This document shows, in pieces, positions 49,359 to 59,728 of a stretch of 64,000 nucleotides of DNA. The stretch is from G958295645 sp965242735 (lineage in GTDB: Bacteria > Gemmatimonadota > Gemmatimonadetes > Longimicrobiales > Gaopeijiaceae). The first letter of the stretch is position 1. Every line of letters begins with the position of its first letter. Under the pieces are notes generated by a model, which was not told the origin of the DNA, searched no databases, and saw only the letters and a program-made list of their open reading frames with translations. The stretch is from positions 1,736,001 to 1,800,000 of the forward strand of contig OZ251497.1 of assembly GCA_965242735.1 (NCBI GenBank), read 5' to 3'. The translations under genes were made by a program, and so were the position numbers.

Positions 49359-52300
49359 CGGGCGGACTGCGTTGCGGCGGCCAAGTCGGCGGCCGCCCGG
49401 CGCTTGCGCGCCGAAGGCAGGAGGGCGCGGACGTCTTCCAGCAGCGAGTACGTGACCGGCACCACGATCAGCGTCAGTCCCGTGGCGACGATCAGGCCGC
49501 CGATCACCGACACCGCCATCGGAGCGCGAAGGTCGGCGCCGCGTCCGATCCCCAGCGCCATCGGCAGCAGCCCCAGCACGGTGGTGACCGTCGTCATCAC
49601 GATGGGCCGGAGCCGAACTTCGCCGGCGCGCAATATGGCCTCGCGCAGCGCGGCGCCTCGGGCGCGGGCCTGATTGATGAAGTCCACCTTCACGATGGCG
49701 TCGTTGACGACGATGCCGACCAGAATGACGATGCCGATGAGGCTCATCGTGTTCAACCCCTCCCCCGCCAAACCGAGCGCCAAGACGGCGCCGACCAACG
49801 CCAGCGGGACCGCCGTCAAGATGGTGAAGGGATGCACGAAGGACTCGAACTGCGCGGCGAGGATCATGTAGACGAGCAGCAGCGCGAGCCCGAAGGCGAA
49901 GGCCAAGTCCCGGAAGGACCTGCGCATTTCCTCGTTCTCGCCGCCCACTTCGACGCGCACGCCCGCCGGCGTCCGAAGCTCCGCCAGCGCGCCCTCGACC
50001 GCGGCGATGGCGCCGCCGAGTCCCCCGGAGGCCACGTCGGCGAACACCGTGACCACGCGGCCCTGCTCCTCGCGCCGAATCTCCGCTGGGCCCAGCGTCT
50101 CCTCGACGTTCACGAGCTCGCGCATGGGCACGCCGTCCACCCGAAGCAGGTCCAAGGTCTCGGCGCTGTACCGCAACGAGTCGGGCAGCCGCACGACCAC
50201 CGGGATCTTGCGGTCGAAGTCGACGAACTCGGTCGCCGTGGCACCGCGCATGGACGTGGAGATGACCTCGGCCACCAAACGCGGCTCTCGGCTGTAGCGC
50301 GCCGCCTTCTCCCGGTCGATGCTCACCTGGTATTGCGGTTGGCCGCGTTCGGAGTCGATCCGGACGTTGCGGATTTCCGGCACCCCGCGGGCCAGCCGGC
50401 GCTCGACTTCTTCGGCGAAGGCGTACGAGGTCTCGATGTCCTGCGAGAGCAAGCGGACGGCGATGTCCGCCTCGCTGCCGCCCATCAGCTGTCCCAGCGC
50501 CGTGGCTTGGCCGGTCTCGAACGAAAGCGCGCCTTCGGGAAATCCCGCCGTCTGCGCGCGGACGCGCTCAAGCACGCGCTCCGTCCTGGCGTCGTCGGTC
50601 AAGCGGACCTGGAGGACGGCCGTGTTGACTCCCGCCGCTTCCTCTTGCTGCCCGGCCGTCTGGACATCGCGCCCGATGCGGCTGAAGACCGCGCCGACGC
50701 CGGGGTCGTCGAGCAACGCGCGCTCCAGCTGGGCCACCGACTCGGCCGTGGCCTCCAGGGACGTGCCCTCGGGCAGGTCCACGCGCACGGAAAAGGCGCC
50801 CTGGTCCACGTTCGGCAACAGATCGGTCTCGAGCGTCGAGGCCAGCAAGAGGACGCCGGCCAGCGCGGAGCCGGCGATCCCCAGCACCAGGCCCCGGCGG
50901 TCGAGCGCGCGGTCGAGCAGGCGGTGGTACCACGCCGCAAAGGCCGCGAAGAAGCGATCGAAGGCGTCGAACAACGGCGAGAACGCGGCGCCGAGGACCT
51001 GCCGGGCCAGTCCCGTCCAGAACGAGAAGAGCTGGCGTCCGACCGAGAACACGAGCGCGATGGTCCTGAACGGCAAGCGCAGCAGCCATGCGACCGCGCG
51101 GCCCGCACGGCGCCAGAAGCCCGACGGGCGCTCCGAGGGCGTCGCGGCGGGCAGCGCCGCGGCCGGCTGCGGACCCCGCAGGTTGCCCGCCATCGTCGGG
51201 AGCAGCGTGAGCGCGACCAGCAGGCTGGCCAGCAGAGAGAACGCGACCGCCAGCGACAGCGCGCCGAAGAGCTCGCCCGCCACTCCTTCCACGTAGATGA
51301 TCGGACCGAAGACCGAGATGGTGGTCAGCGTCGAGGCGGTGATGGCCCCCTGCACTTCCTCGGCGCCCTTGGCGGCGGCCTCGCGCAGCGGCAGGCCGGC
51401 TTGGCGGTGCCGGAAGATGTTCTCCAGCACGATGATGGAGTTGTCCACCAGCATGCCGACTCCCAGCGCCAGTCCGCCCAGACTCATGATGTTCAAGGAC
51501 ACGCCGAACGCGTCCATCAGAGCGAACGTGACGATCACCGACACGGGGATGGCCAGCGACACCGTCATCGGATAGCGCGGGTCGCGCAGGAAGAAGAACA
51601 GCACCGCGAACGCCAGCAGCCCTCCCAGCACCAGGGCTTGCACGACGTTGCTGATGGCGTCCGATATGAAGGACGCCTGGTTGGAGGCGACCTCGACCGT
51701 GAACTCCGGATACTGCTCGGCCAGCAGGTCCAGCGTGGCCAGGACGTCTTCCGACACCGCCACCGTGTTGGCGTTCGGCTCCTTGTAGACCAGAATGCCC
51801 ACGGCCTCGAATCCGTCGTAGCGCGCGATGGCCTCTCGCTCGGCGAATCCGTCCACGACGGTCGCCACGTCCGACAGACGGACCAAGTGGTACGGCGTCG
51901 GCGTCGACTGGGCTCCCGCGGGCGGCGTGCCGGACGAAGAAGCGCCCGGGGGCCCTTGGCCCGCCCCCGCCCCGCGGCGGCCTCCGCGGCGAGCCACCAC
52001 GACGTCGGGTATCTCGCCGACCGACTGGAACTCGCCCAGCGTGCGCAACGGGTAGCGATAGCGGCCCCGCAGCACCGAGCCGCCGGGCGAAGAGTAGTTG
52101 GCCTGCTCCAAGCCGTTGTCGACGTCTTGGTACGAGACGCTGTAGGTCTCCATGAGCGTGGGATCGAGCTCGACGTGGATCTCGCGGTCCAGCCCGCCCG
52201 TCACGCTCGCCTGCGCCACGCCGTCCAGCTGCTCCAGCCGCCGCCGGAAGATGGTCTCGGCGATCTCCTTGTTGCGAAGCAGGTCGTCGCGTTCGCTCGC

Positions 52301-52756
52301 CGCCGATCCGTCGCGGCTCGTCCGCGCGATGGAAATCGTCATGATCGGCTCGGCCTGCGGGTCGACGCGCAGGATGTTGGGCCGGGCCGAGGACTCCGGC
52401 AGCAGGTAGCGAATGTTGTCCATCCGCTCGCGCAAGTTGAGCGTCGCGAAGTCCATGTCGGTGCCCCACGTGAAGCGGAGCGTCACCAAGCTCACGCCTT
52501 CCTGGGAGACCGACGTCACCTTCTCGACGCCGGGAACGGCGGCCGCCTGCGCTTCGATGGGCTCCGTGACGAGCCGCTCGACCTCCGCAGGCGCCACGTC
52601 GGGGTAGGCCGTGTGCACGACGAGCCGGGGGAACGTCACGTCGGGGAGGAGATCGATGGGCAGGCGCGCGAAGGAGATGACGCCCATCAGGACGCCCGCC
52701 AGCACGAGCATGGCGACCGCGACCGGCCGCCACACGCACGTTCTCGAGACGGACAC
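49355..52756 (-). CDS. RND efflux permease, first of a pair
   Basis: The 1133-residue pump begins VAVAMLVLAGVLMGVISFARLP and has GGLALGVGMLVDNSIIVLENI in the fourth helix and IGIVILVGIVVNDAIVKVDFI in the second half. A loop near residue 250-285 is Gly/Ala/Pro-rich. About residues 530-600 form a long cytoplasmic-side linker, longer than in the partner. It starts at GTG 52756, three bases after the outer-membrane factor stop. Confidence 0.92.
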   Translation of the reverse strand: MSVSRTCVWRPVAVAMLVLAGVLMGVISFARLPIDLLPDVTFPRLVVHTAYPDVAPAEVERLVTEPIEAQAAAVPGVEKVTSVSQEGVSLVTLRFTWGTDMDFATLNLRERMDNIRYLLPESSARPNILRVDPQAEPIMTISIARTSRDGSAASERDDLLRNKEIAETIFRRRLEQLDGVAQASVTGGLDREIHVELDPTLMETYSVSYQDVDNGLEQANYSSPGGSVLRGRYRYPLRTLGEFQSVGEIPDVVVARRGGRRGAGAGQGPPGASSSGTPPAGAQSTPTPYHLVRLSDVATVVDGFAEREAIARYDGFEAVGILVYKEPNANTVAVSEDVLATLDLLAEQYPEFTVEVASNQASFISDAISNVVQALVLGGLLAFAVLFFFLRDPRYPMTVSLAIPVSVIVTFALMDAFGVSLNIMSLGGLALGVGMLVDNSIIVLENIFRHRQAGLPLREAAAKGAEEVQGAITASTLTTISVFGPIIYVEGVAGELFGALSLAVAFSLLASLLVALTLLPTMAGNLRGPQPAAALPAATPSERPSGFWRRAGRAVAWLLRLPFRTIALVFSVGRQLFSFWTGLARQVLGAAFSPLFDAFDRFFAAFAAWYHRLLDRALDRRGLVLGIAGSALAGVLLLASTLETDLLPNVDQGAFSVRVDLPEGTSLEATAESVAQLERALLDDPGVGAVFSRIGRDVQTAGQQEEAAGVNTAVLQVRLTDDARTERVLERVRAQTAGFPEGALSFETGQATALGQLMGGSEADIAVRLLSQDIETSYAFAEEVERRLARGVPEIRNVRIDSERGQPQYQVSIDREKAARYSREPRLVAEVISTSMRGATATEFVDFDRKIPVVVRLPDSLRYSAETLDLLRVDGVPMRELVNVEETLGPAEIRREEQGRVVTVFADVASGGLGGAIAAVEGALAELRTPAGVRVEVGGENEEMRRSFRDLAFAFGLALLLVYMILAAQFESFVHPFTILTAVPLALVGAVLALGLAGEGLNTMSLIGIVILVGIVVNDAIVKVDFINQARARGAALREAILRAGEVRLRPIVMTTVTTVLGLLPMALGIGRGADLRAPMAVSVIGGLIVATGLTLIVVPVTYSLLEDVRALLPSARKRRAAADLAAATQSAR

Positions 52757-52759
52757 CCG

Positions 52760-54193
52760 TCAGCCCTCGGACAAGCCCGGCGCCGAACCGGCTAGGCCGG
52801 TTCCCCCGAACATTCCGGCAGCTTCGTGCAAGTTCACCAGCACGGCCGCGAAGGCGTAACTGCGGTCCACCGCGTCGCGAAGCGCGGACGCCTGCTCGCG
52901 CACCGCCGTCCGTAGCTCCTCGACCGACTTGACCGCCAGCTCGTACTCCTCGCGCACCATGACCAGGCGCTGTTCCGCGATCTCGAGGGTGCGCCCCTGC
53001 TCGGACGCCGCGCGCCACGCGGCCTCCAAGTCCGCGAACTGGGTGCGGATCTGACGCTCGACGTCCAGCTCGTTCTCGCGAATCGACTCGGCGGCGTTGC
53101 GAAGGGCGACGTCCGCCTGCGCAATGGCGTACGAGGTCTGGAACTGGCTGAACACAGGCACCTGCACGCTGAGCGTCAGTCCGCCCGACATGTCCTTGGG
53201 GCTCATGTCGAACAGCGCCGCGCCCTCGCGCGCGTACGAACTCCGCCGGATGCTCCCGCCCACCGAGATGCTGGGCCACCGGCGGGCCTTGCTCGTCTTC
53301 AAGGCGGCTTGATTGGCCGAGAACTCGGCCTGCGCCTGGAGAATGCGCGGACTGGCGTCCAGCGCGCGCGCCAGGAGGTCGCCGAGGTCGATCTCTTCGT
53401 TGGGGTCGAAGATGCGCGGCGCCGTGCCGTCCACGTCGATCCGGCCCAGCGAGGGGTCGCCGAGGTTCGCCCGCAGCGCGAAGAGCGCCTTGTCGTAGCT
53501 GGTGCGGGCCGTGTTGACGGCGGTTCTCTGGCGCTCCAAGTCCAGTTCCGCGGCGAGCAAGTCCGAGCGCCCGATCATGGCCAGCTCGAAGCGTCTCGAC
53601 GTCAAGTCGCGATCTTGGGCGCGGTCCGCCAGCAACCGCTCTTCGAGAGCCAGCCTGGCCTTCTGCCGCTGGGCCACGAGGAAGTGGCGCCGGGTCTCGG
53701 CCTGTATGCTGTTGAGCTGGACGTCGCCGGCGCGGCGCGTCGCCTCCGCCTCGGAGCGCGCCTGGCCCAACGCGTGAAAGCGGCGCCCGCCCTCCAGGAC
53801 GTTCAAGTTGAGCGAGGCCCCTTGGCTTGCGCTGGAGCTGGTGATCGTCCGGGTGACTTCGCGCTCGATCGGATTGTCGAAGTTGTCGAAGGCCGTGGAC
53901 CGACGGCTGAAGCTCTGTCCCGTCGAATAGTTGACGTCGAAGCTGGGCAGGAAGGCGCCCCAGGCCTGTCGCGCCTGTGGGCCGGCCAGCTCGACGCGGT
54001 TGAGCGCTTGGCGGTAGCTCGGATTGTGTTCCGCGGCCCGGTCCAGCGCGTCTTGCAGGGTGAGCACGGTCACGGCGTCCTGGCGGGACGCCGCCGATTC
54101 CTGAGCGAACGCCGGCGCAGCCGCAACGACGAGCGCGGCCAAGCAGGCCCCGGCGCACCGGGCCGGGCCGGAGGCGACGCGGGCGGCGCTCAT
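52760..54193 (-). CDS. TolC-family outer-membrane efflux channel (second efflux operon)
   Basis: The 477-residue protein has a signal peptide (CLAALVVAAAPAFAQ) and two OEP halves with helical barrel segments (ALDRAAEHNPSYRQALNRVE and ARALDASPRILQAQAEFSAN). The C-terminal half ends in a long helix (VKSVEELRTAVREQASALRD). The ATG overlaps the adaptor stop (ATGA). It is the exit duct for the two-permease pump. Confidence 0.92.
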   Translation of the reverse strand: MSAARVASGPARCAGACLAALVVAAAPAFAQESAASRQDAVTVLTLQDALDRAAEHNPSYRQALNRVELAGPQARQAWGAFLPSFDVNYSTGQSFSRRSTAFDNFDNPIEREVTRTITSSSASQGASLNLNVLEGGRRFHALGQARSEAEATRRAGDVQLNSIQAETRRHFLVAQRQKARLALEERLLADRAQDRDLTSRRFELAMIGRSDLLAAELDLERQRTAVNTARTSYDKALFALRANLGDPSLGRIDVDGTAPRIFDPNEEIDLGDLLARALDASPRILQAQAEFSANQAALKTSKARRWPSISVGGSIRRSSYAREGAALFDMSPKDMSGGLTLSVQVPVFSQFQTSYAIAQADVALRNAAESIRENELDVERQIRTQFADLEAAWRAASEQGRTLEIAEQRLVMVREEYELAVKSVEELRTAVREQASALRDAVDRSYAFAAVLVNLHEAAGMFGGTGLAGSAPGLSEG

Positions 54194-55362
54194 CGGGTCG
54201 GCACTCCGCCTGCGCCCGCCAAGTCGTCCACGAGCCGGACGGCCGCATCGTGGGGCAGGTAGTAGTGGCCGTCCACCAGGACGATTTCGCCGGGCTCGAC
54301 CCAGCCGTCCTCGGGGCCGTCGCGAACCAGCTCGTAGTGATCCCTGTTCTGCAAGCCGATGTTGACGTAGCGCCACTTGGCGCGGCCGTCTTCGAAGACG
54401 AAGAGCATCGTGCGGCGGCGCTTCTCGAGGACCGCCTGGCGCGGCACGAAGAGCCGGTCCGGATAGTTCTGCGCCTGCAACGTGCCCTGGGCGTACATGC
54501 CCGGCTTGATGCGGCCGGCGGGATTGGGCAGGTAGACCGTGACCCGGCCCGTGCCCGTCTCGCTGTTGATCAACGGGTTGATGGTCGCGATGGCGCCCAC
54601 CAGCGTCGTGTCCGGCAAGGCGGAGAAGACCATCGAGGCGCTGCGTCCCTCGGCGAGGTGCGGGATCTGGGTGCCCAGCACCTGGAACTGGACCTTGATC
54701 GGATCGAGGCCCACGACCGTCAGCACGTCCCCGCCCTGCTCGACGTACTGGCCCGTCACGACCTTGAGGTCGGCGATGCGCCCGGCGAAGGGAGCGCGAA
54801 TCGTCGTCCGCTCCAGGTTCAGCACCGCCCGCCGATGGTCGGCCTCGGCCTGCTCCAGGCCGGTCACGGAACGCGCCAAGCGCGTCCGCTCCGCGCGGGT
54901 TTCCTCGGTGAGCTCCTCGTCCATGAGGGTGCGGGCGAGAAAGTCGACTTCGGCCTTCCGCATCGCCGCGGCCTTGGCCAGGACGTCCAGGGCGTACTCC
55001 GTCGTGTCGATCTGAATCAGCGCGCCGCCGCCGCCCACCCTTCGGTTTTCTTCGACGTGCACGGCGGTGACGACGCCGGCGGTCCGCGCCTTGAGCGTCG
55101 ACTGGCGCATCGCCTCGGACACGCCGCGGGCGTCGAAGGACACCCAGAACGTGCCCTGCACGGCGGCGGCCCCCACGACGGGCTGCGGCACTTCGGTCGC
55201 GAACTGCTCCTGGACGGAACGCAAGACCTCCTCGTTCTCGACGGGATCGTCGTTCTGGGCGCCTTCGTCCTCGCCCTGCACGGGCCTGATCTGCCAATAG
55301 GCGACCGCGGCGACGGCCAGCGCCGCCGTCACGCCGAGAAGCGCCTTGTTGGAGAGTGTCAT
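54190..55362 (-). CDS. Efflux RND periplasmic adaptor (second efflux operon)
   Basis: The 390-residue protein has a single N-terminal membrane anchor (LLGVTAALAVAAVAYW) rather than a lipobox, an acidic stretch, then lipoyl (KARTAGVVTAVHVEENRRVG), short helical hairpin, second lipoyl (RTTIRAPFAGRIADLKVVTG), beta-barrel and membrane-proximal parts. It is the first gene of the adaptor-TolC-RND-RND operon and follows the promoter at 55484. Confidence 0.92.
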   Translation of the reverse strand: MTLSNKALLGVTAALAVAAVAYWQIRPVQGEDEGAQNDDPVENEEVLRSVQEQFATEVPQPVVGAAAVQGTFWVSFDARGVSEAMRQSTLKARTAGVVTAVHVEENRRVGGGGALIQIDTTEYALDVLAKAAAMRKAEVDFLARTLMDEELTEETRAERTRLARSVTGLEQAEADHRRAVLNLERTTIRAPFAGRIADLKVVTGQYVEQGGDVLTVVGLDPIKVQFQVLGTQIPHLAEGRSASMVFSALPDTTLVGAIATINPLINSETGTGRVTVYLPNPAGRIKPGMYAQGTLQAQNYPDRLFVPRQAVLEKRRRTMLFVFEDGRAKWRYVNIGLQNRDHYELVRDGPEDGWVEPGEIVLVDGHYYLPHDAAVRLVDDLAGAGGVPTR

Positions 55363-55698
55363 CTGATCGCCTCCGCGGATGTTTGGGGGGACGGAAGGAC
55401 GGGCTCCCCTGGCCCTCCGCCCCGTTGGACTCCTCTCCCGGCGCCGGCGGTTGCCCGCGAAGACGCCTTGGGCAGGTGTGCTGACTATAGAGTACGCCGG
55501 CGCATGTCGAAAGGTTGCCGGGCGTTCTCATGTCGCGTTGGGACGCGCGCCGGGTCCGGCTTGCGGCGCTGCCGTGCTTGCGCGCGCTCGGATCGCCGGC
55601 GGGCGCCGCGGCCCGGCTTCGGCGACGGGGCCAGCCCTGCGACGGCCTCGGTCACGGACCGGGCGTCGCGGGCGAGCGGCCGGGCGCGGCGACGGGGC
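55363..55698. other. Intergenic region between ispG and the second efflux operon
   Basis: 336 bases without a gene. It contains the promoter at 55484-55512; the leader to the adaptor ATG is about 115 nucleotides. The remainder is GC-rich with no other structure that I can support. Confidence 0.5.
55484..55512 (-). promoter_or_regulatory. Likely promoter of the second efflux operon
   Basis: On the minus strand TTTCGA (55512-55507) and TATAGT (55489-55484) with a 17-base spacer. The -10 matches the consensus at five of six; the -35 is weak, leaving room for an activator. Confidence 0.5.
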
Positions 55699-56903
<1,205 letters not shown>

Positions 56904-56907
<4 letters not shown>

Positions 56908-57005
56908 CGGCGTGCCTTGGGGGCGGGTGGGTCGGCGGCGATCTGCGCTGGCGCGGACTGAGCGCGGCAGGAGTTCAACGGCGTGCCTTGGGAGCGGGTG
57001 GATCG
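56904..57005 (-). repeat. 71-bp duplication of the ispG start region with a 24-codon minicistron
   Basis: caacggcgtgccttggg occurs at 56905 and 56976, within about 30 nearly identical bases carrying the ribosome site (CCAAGG) and TTG. The extra TTG at 56978 opens 24 codons (first residues LNSCRAQS), ending in TGA 56904-56906, which overlaps the ispG TTG by four bases (TTGA). Confidence 0.75.
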
Positions 57006-57142
57006 TTGCCGGCGGCTCTCTCAGCGCACTGCTGGCGGCAAGCGAGGTCTGAGCGCGTTCACAACCAAGTGGCGAGATCGCGCCGGGGCCGTTTCGGCCG
57101 CCTGCCGCCGCTGCGCCCCGGCGGTGGGGCCGCCGATCGGCA

Positions 57143-57224
57143 CGGAGGGGGTGGGATTCGAACCCACGTGCCCGGAGGCGCCGGTTTTCAAGACCGGTGC
57201 ATTCAGCCGCTCTGCCACCCCTCC
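57143..57224 (-). tRNA. tRNA-Ser (anticodon UGA)
   Basis: An 82-base cloverleaf on the minus strand: acceptor GGAGGGG pairing with CCCCTCC, anticodon stem CCGGT/ACCGG with loop CTTGAAA (anticodon TGA), a variable arm of about 13 bases with a GCC/GGC stem, T arm GTGGG-TTCGAAT-CCCAC and discriminator G. CCA is not encoded. The variable arm with its own stem marks it as a class II serine tRNA. Confidence 0.95.
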
Positions 57225-57380
57225 TGTTCCCTGCGACGAAAGATGGCCGCAAGGCGGCCGCGCTTCAACCCGACGGGCCGCCGCGCTTCAGCCCAGCGGC
57301 GGGCCGTCGCGCATGCCGAGGCGCCGGTGGCGGCCGCTCGGCGCGGAAGCCGGAGGTCGGCGCTCTCCGCCGCTCGCCGG

Positions 57381-57611
57381 TCACGGGATGAAGGAAATGG
57401 ACTTCGTGCGCCCCTTGGTGCAGACCATCGCTTGGCGTTGAATCGGCTCGCCGAACGGTCCCTGGTCTTCGACGGTCTGGACTTCGCAACGCTCCTTGAA
57501 CCGGCCGAGAATCCAGTCTCGGGCGGGAGGCGTGGCGAACAGGGCAGCCACGGCCACGGCGAGTCCCAGCCACTCCATCGCGGCGCGGCGTCGCATGAAT
57601 GCTCGGATCAA
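57381..57611 (-). CDS. Small single-pass membrane protein
   Basis: 76 codons from TTG 57611, or 71 from ATG 57596. The hydrophobic segment is WLGLAVAVAALFATPPA, followed by a positively charged stretch (RDWILGRFKERCE) and a short C-terminal domain with two Cys (CEVQ and VCTKG). The TTG is preceded by AAGGAG at about ten bases and is overlapped by the stop of a 25-codon minicistron (TTGA). It follows purH in the same orientation. The family is not recognised. Confidence 0.55.
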   Translation of the reverse strand: MIRAFMRRRAAMEWLGLAVAVAALFATPPARDWILGRFKERCEVQTVEDQGPFGEPIQRQAMVCTKGRTKSISFIP

Positions 57612-57705
57612 CGGGCCATGTCTCCTTGCGGACCCGGCGGACGCTGCCGGGCTTGAACGCGAGTTCGCCTGAACGCTCGGATCAACGGGCCGTCCCTCCT
57701 GTCGA
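57597..57705 (-). repeat. 74-bp duplication of a start region with a 25-codon minicistron downstream of purH
   Basis: gctcggatcaacgggcc at 57601 recurs at 57675, 74 bp apart, with purine-rich ribosome sites ahead of each TTG on the minus strand. The extra TTG at 57685 opens 25 codons (LIRAFRRTRV at the start), ending in TGA 57608-57610, which overlaps the next TTG (57611) by four bases. The downstream gene starts LIRAFMRRR. Confidence 0.78.
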
Positions 57706-57724
57706 TGGAAGCCACGCCAAGAAG

Positions 57725-59728
57725 CTAATGGCGGAAGAGCCGCTGGCCCGTGAAGACCATGGCGATGCCGTGCTCGTCGGCCGCGTCCACGACCTCCTGA
57801 TCGCGGACGGAGCCGCCCGGCTGCACGACGGCGCCCACGCCCGCTTCGGCGGCCTCGTCCAAGCCGTCGCGAAACGGCAGGAAGGCGTCGGAGGCCATGC
57901 AGGCGCCCGCCAAGCGGTCCTCCTCGCCGGTCTCCCTGGCCTTTCGGACGGCCAAGCGCGCCGCGTCGACGCGGCTGGCGAGACCGCCGCCGACGCCGAC
58001 GGTCGTCCCGCCGCGCGCCAAGACGACCGCGTTGGACTTGACGCCGGCCACGACCGCCCAGGCGAAGGCCAAGTCGTCCGCTTCGGCCTCGCTGGGCTTC
58101 CTGCGGGTGACCACTCGCCAAGCGCGGGATCCGCTCGCCGAGCCGGAGCCTGCCGAGTCCCGAGCCGCAGGGCCGCCCCCGCCTGCGCCCGCGCCCAGGT
58201 AGAACGGCAGCGGCGCGGCCGACTGCACGAGCGCGCCGCCGTAAACGGAACGCCGCTCCTCGCCCTCGGGATGCTCGGCCGCCCGCGCCAGGAACCGGGC
58301 GGCCGCCCGCGCCGCGCCGCCGGCCTCTCGCCACCAAGCCGCGTCGGCCGGCTCGGACGAATGCGGCCCCTGCCCCGCCGCTTCGCCGGCGCCCGGGAAG
58401 GCCAGCAGCCTAAGGCTCTTCTTGTGCGCCAGCGCCTCCAGGGCCGCGGGCGAGTACGACGGAGCCACCACGCACTCCACGAACATCGACGCGAGCTCGG
58501 CGGCCGTGGCCGCGTCCACGGGCCGGTTCGCCGCCACCACGGAGCCGAACGCGGAGACGGTATCCGTCCGGCGCGCCCGCGCGAACGCCTGGGCCAGCGT
58601 CTCGGCGGCGGCCAGGCCGCAGGGGCTGGTGTGCTTGACGACAGCGACTGCCGGCCTGGGGCAGAACGCGAACGGCGCCAGGGCGCGCAGCGCGCCGTCG
58701 AGATCGAGGAAGTTGTTGTAGGACAGCGCCTTGCCCTGCAATTGCTGGAGCGCCGCCAAGCCCGCGGGGTCGCCGTCTCCCTGGGGAAGGAACGAGGCCG
58801 TCTGTCCGGGGTTCTCGCCGTAGCGCAGTGGACGAGGGGCGCCCGTCTGCGCGGCCCAGGGCGGCGCGGGCTCGGCGGCGTTCGGGGCGCGAGGAGACGA
58901 GCGGTCCGGCGCCGGGGCGGCTTCTAGAGCCCGCGCGGCGCATGCGCGGCCCTCCGCTACGGCCCAATGGCGCGCGCTGGACTGGTTCTCGGCGGCGCCG
59001 ACATGTGAACCGCGCAGCGCGGCGGCCAGGTCCGAATCGTCGTGCGCGCCGGAACGGCTTCCATCGGCGGGCGGCGCAGGTGGCGCGGGCGGCGCGGCGG
59101 CCAAGTCCGAATCGTCGCGGGCTCGGCGGCCAGCCAGGAAATCGGCGGCGGCGCGGTCGTAGGCGGACGAGAGCGCGAACGCCTTGGCGGCCAAGCGGCG
59201 GCGGAGGGCGCAGGGAGTCTCGGCGCTGGGAACGGCCGACACGGTCTCGCCGGCCAGGGCGGCGGCCACGGCCTCGTAGTCCGACGGGTCGGTCACGATC
59301 CAGACGTGGCGGTGGTTCTTCGCCGCCGCGCGCAGCATGGCGGGACCGCCGACGTCCAAGTTGTCCATGGCGGCCTCGATCGGCACGCGCGGGTCGGCGA
59401 CGGTCTCGCGAAACGGGTACAGGTTGACGGCGACGAGATCGATTGGGGCGTAGCCGCGGGCCTTCAGGGCGGCCATGTCGGCCGGCACGTCTCGGCGGGC
59501 GAGGACGCCGGCGTGGATCGCCGGGTGCAGCGTCTTGACGCGGCCCTCCATCATCTCCGGGTGCCCGGTCGCGGTCTCGACCTCGACGGCGGCGACGCCG
59601 GCCTCGGCGAGGAGCCGCGCCGTGCCGCCGGTGGACAGCACTTGCCAGCCCAGCCCGGTCAAGCGCTTCGCGAATTCCGCGACGCCGGCCTTGTCCGACA
59701 CGCTCACCAAGGCGCGCCGGCGCGTCAT
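57725..59728 (-). CDS. purH: Bifunctional AICAR formyltransferase / IMP cyclohydrolase
   Basis: The 667-residue enzyme catalyses the last two steps of IMP synthesis. The N-terminal cyclohydrolase domain shows VSVSDKAGVAEFAKRL, LSTGGTARLL, KTLHPAIHAGVL and DNLDVGGPAMLRAAAKNH. The C-terminal transformylase domain shows LRYGENPGQTASF, LSYNNFLDLDGAL, KHTSPCGLA and SDAFLPFRDGLDEAAEAG. It is about 140 residues longer than usual, mainly from a low-complexity insert at about 199-296 between the domains, containing a 75-bp duplication, and a Gly/Ser tract near 58160. The ATG overlaps purN (ATGA). Confidence 0.95.
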   Translation of the reverse strand: MTRRRALVSVSDKAGVAEFAKRLTGLGWQVLSTGGTARLLAEAGVAAVEVETATGHPEMMEGRVKTLHPAIHAGVLARRDVPADMAALKARGYAPIDLVAVNLYPFRETVADPRVPIEAAMDNLDVGGPAMLRAAAKNHRHVWIVTDPSDYEAVAAALAGETVSAVPSAETPCALRRRLAAKAFALSSAYDRAAADFLAGRRARDDSDLAAAPPAPPAPPADGSRSGAHDDSDLAAALRGSHVGAAENQSSARHWAVAEGRACAARALEAAPAPDRSSPRAPNAAEPAPPWAAQTGAPRPLRYGENPGQTASFLPQGDGDPAGLAALQQLQGKALSYNNFLDLDGALRALAPFAFCPRPAVAVVKHTSPCGLAAAETLAQAFARARRTDTVSAFGSVVAANRPVDAATAAELASMFVECVVAPSYSPAALEALAHKKSLRLLAFPGAGEAAGQGPHSSEPADAAWWREAGGAARAAARFLARAAEHPEGEERRSVYGGALVQSAAPLPFYLGAGAGGGGPAARDSAGSGSASGSRAWRVVTRRKPSEAEADDLAFAWAVVAGVKSNAVVLARGGTTVGVGGGLASRVDAARLAVRKARETGEEDRLAGACMASDAFLPFRDGLDEAAEAGVGAVVQPGGSVRDQEVVDAADEHGIAMVFTGQRLFRH
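59018..59125. repeat. 75-bp degenerate duplication in the purH interdomain insert
   Basis: gtccgaatcgtcg with ggcggcca before it occurs at 59030 and 59105, 75 bp apart. The frame is kept; the protein has DDSDLAAA twice, 25 residues apart. Confidence 0.7.
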
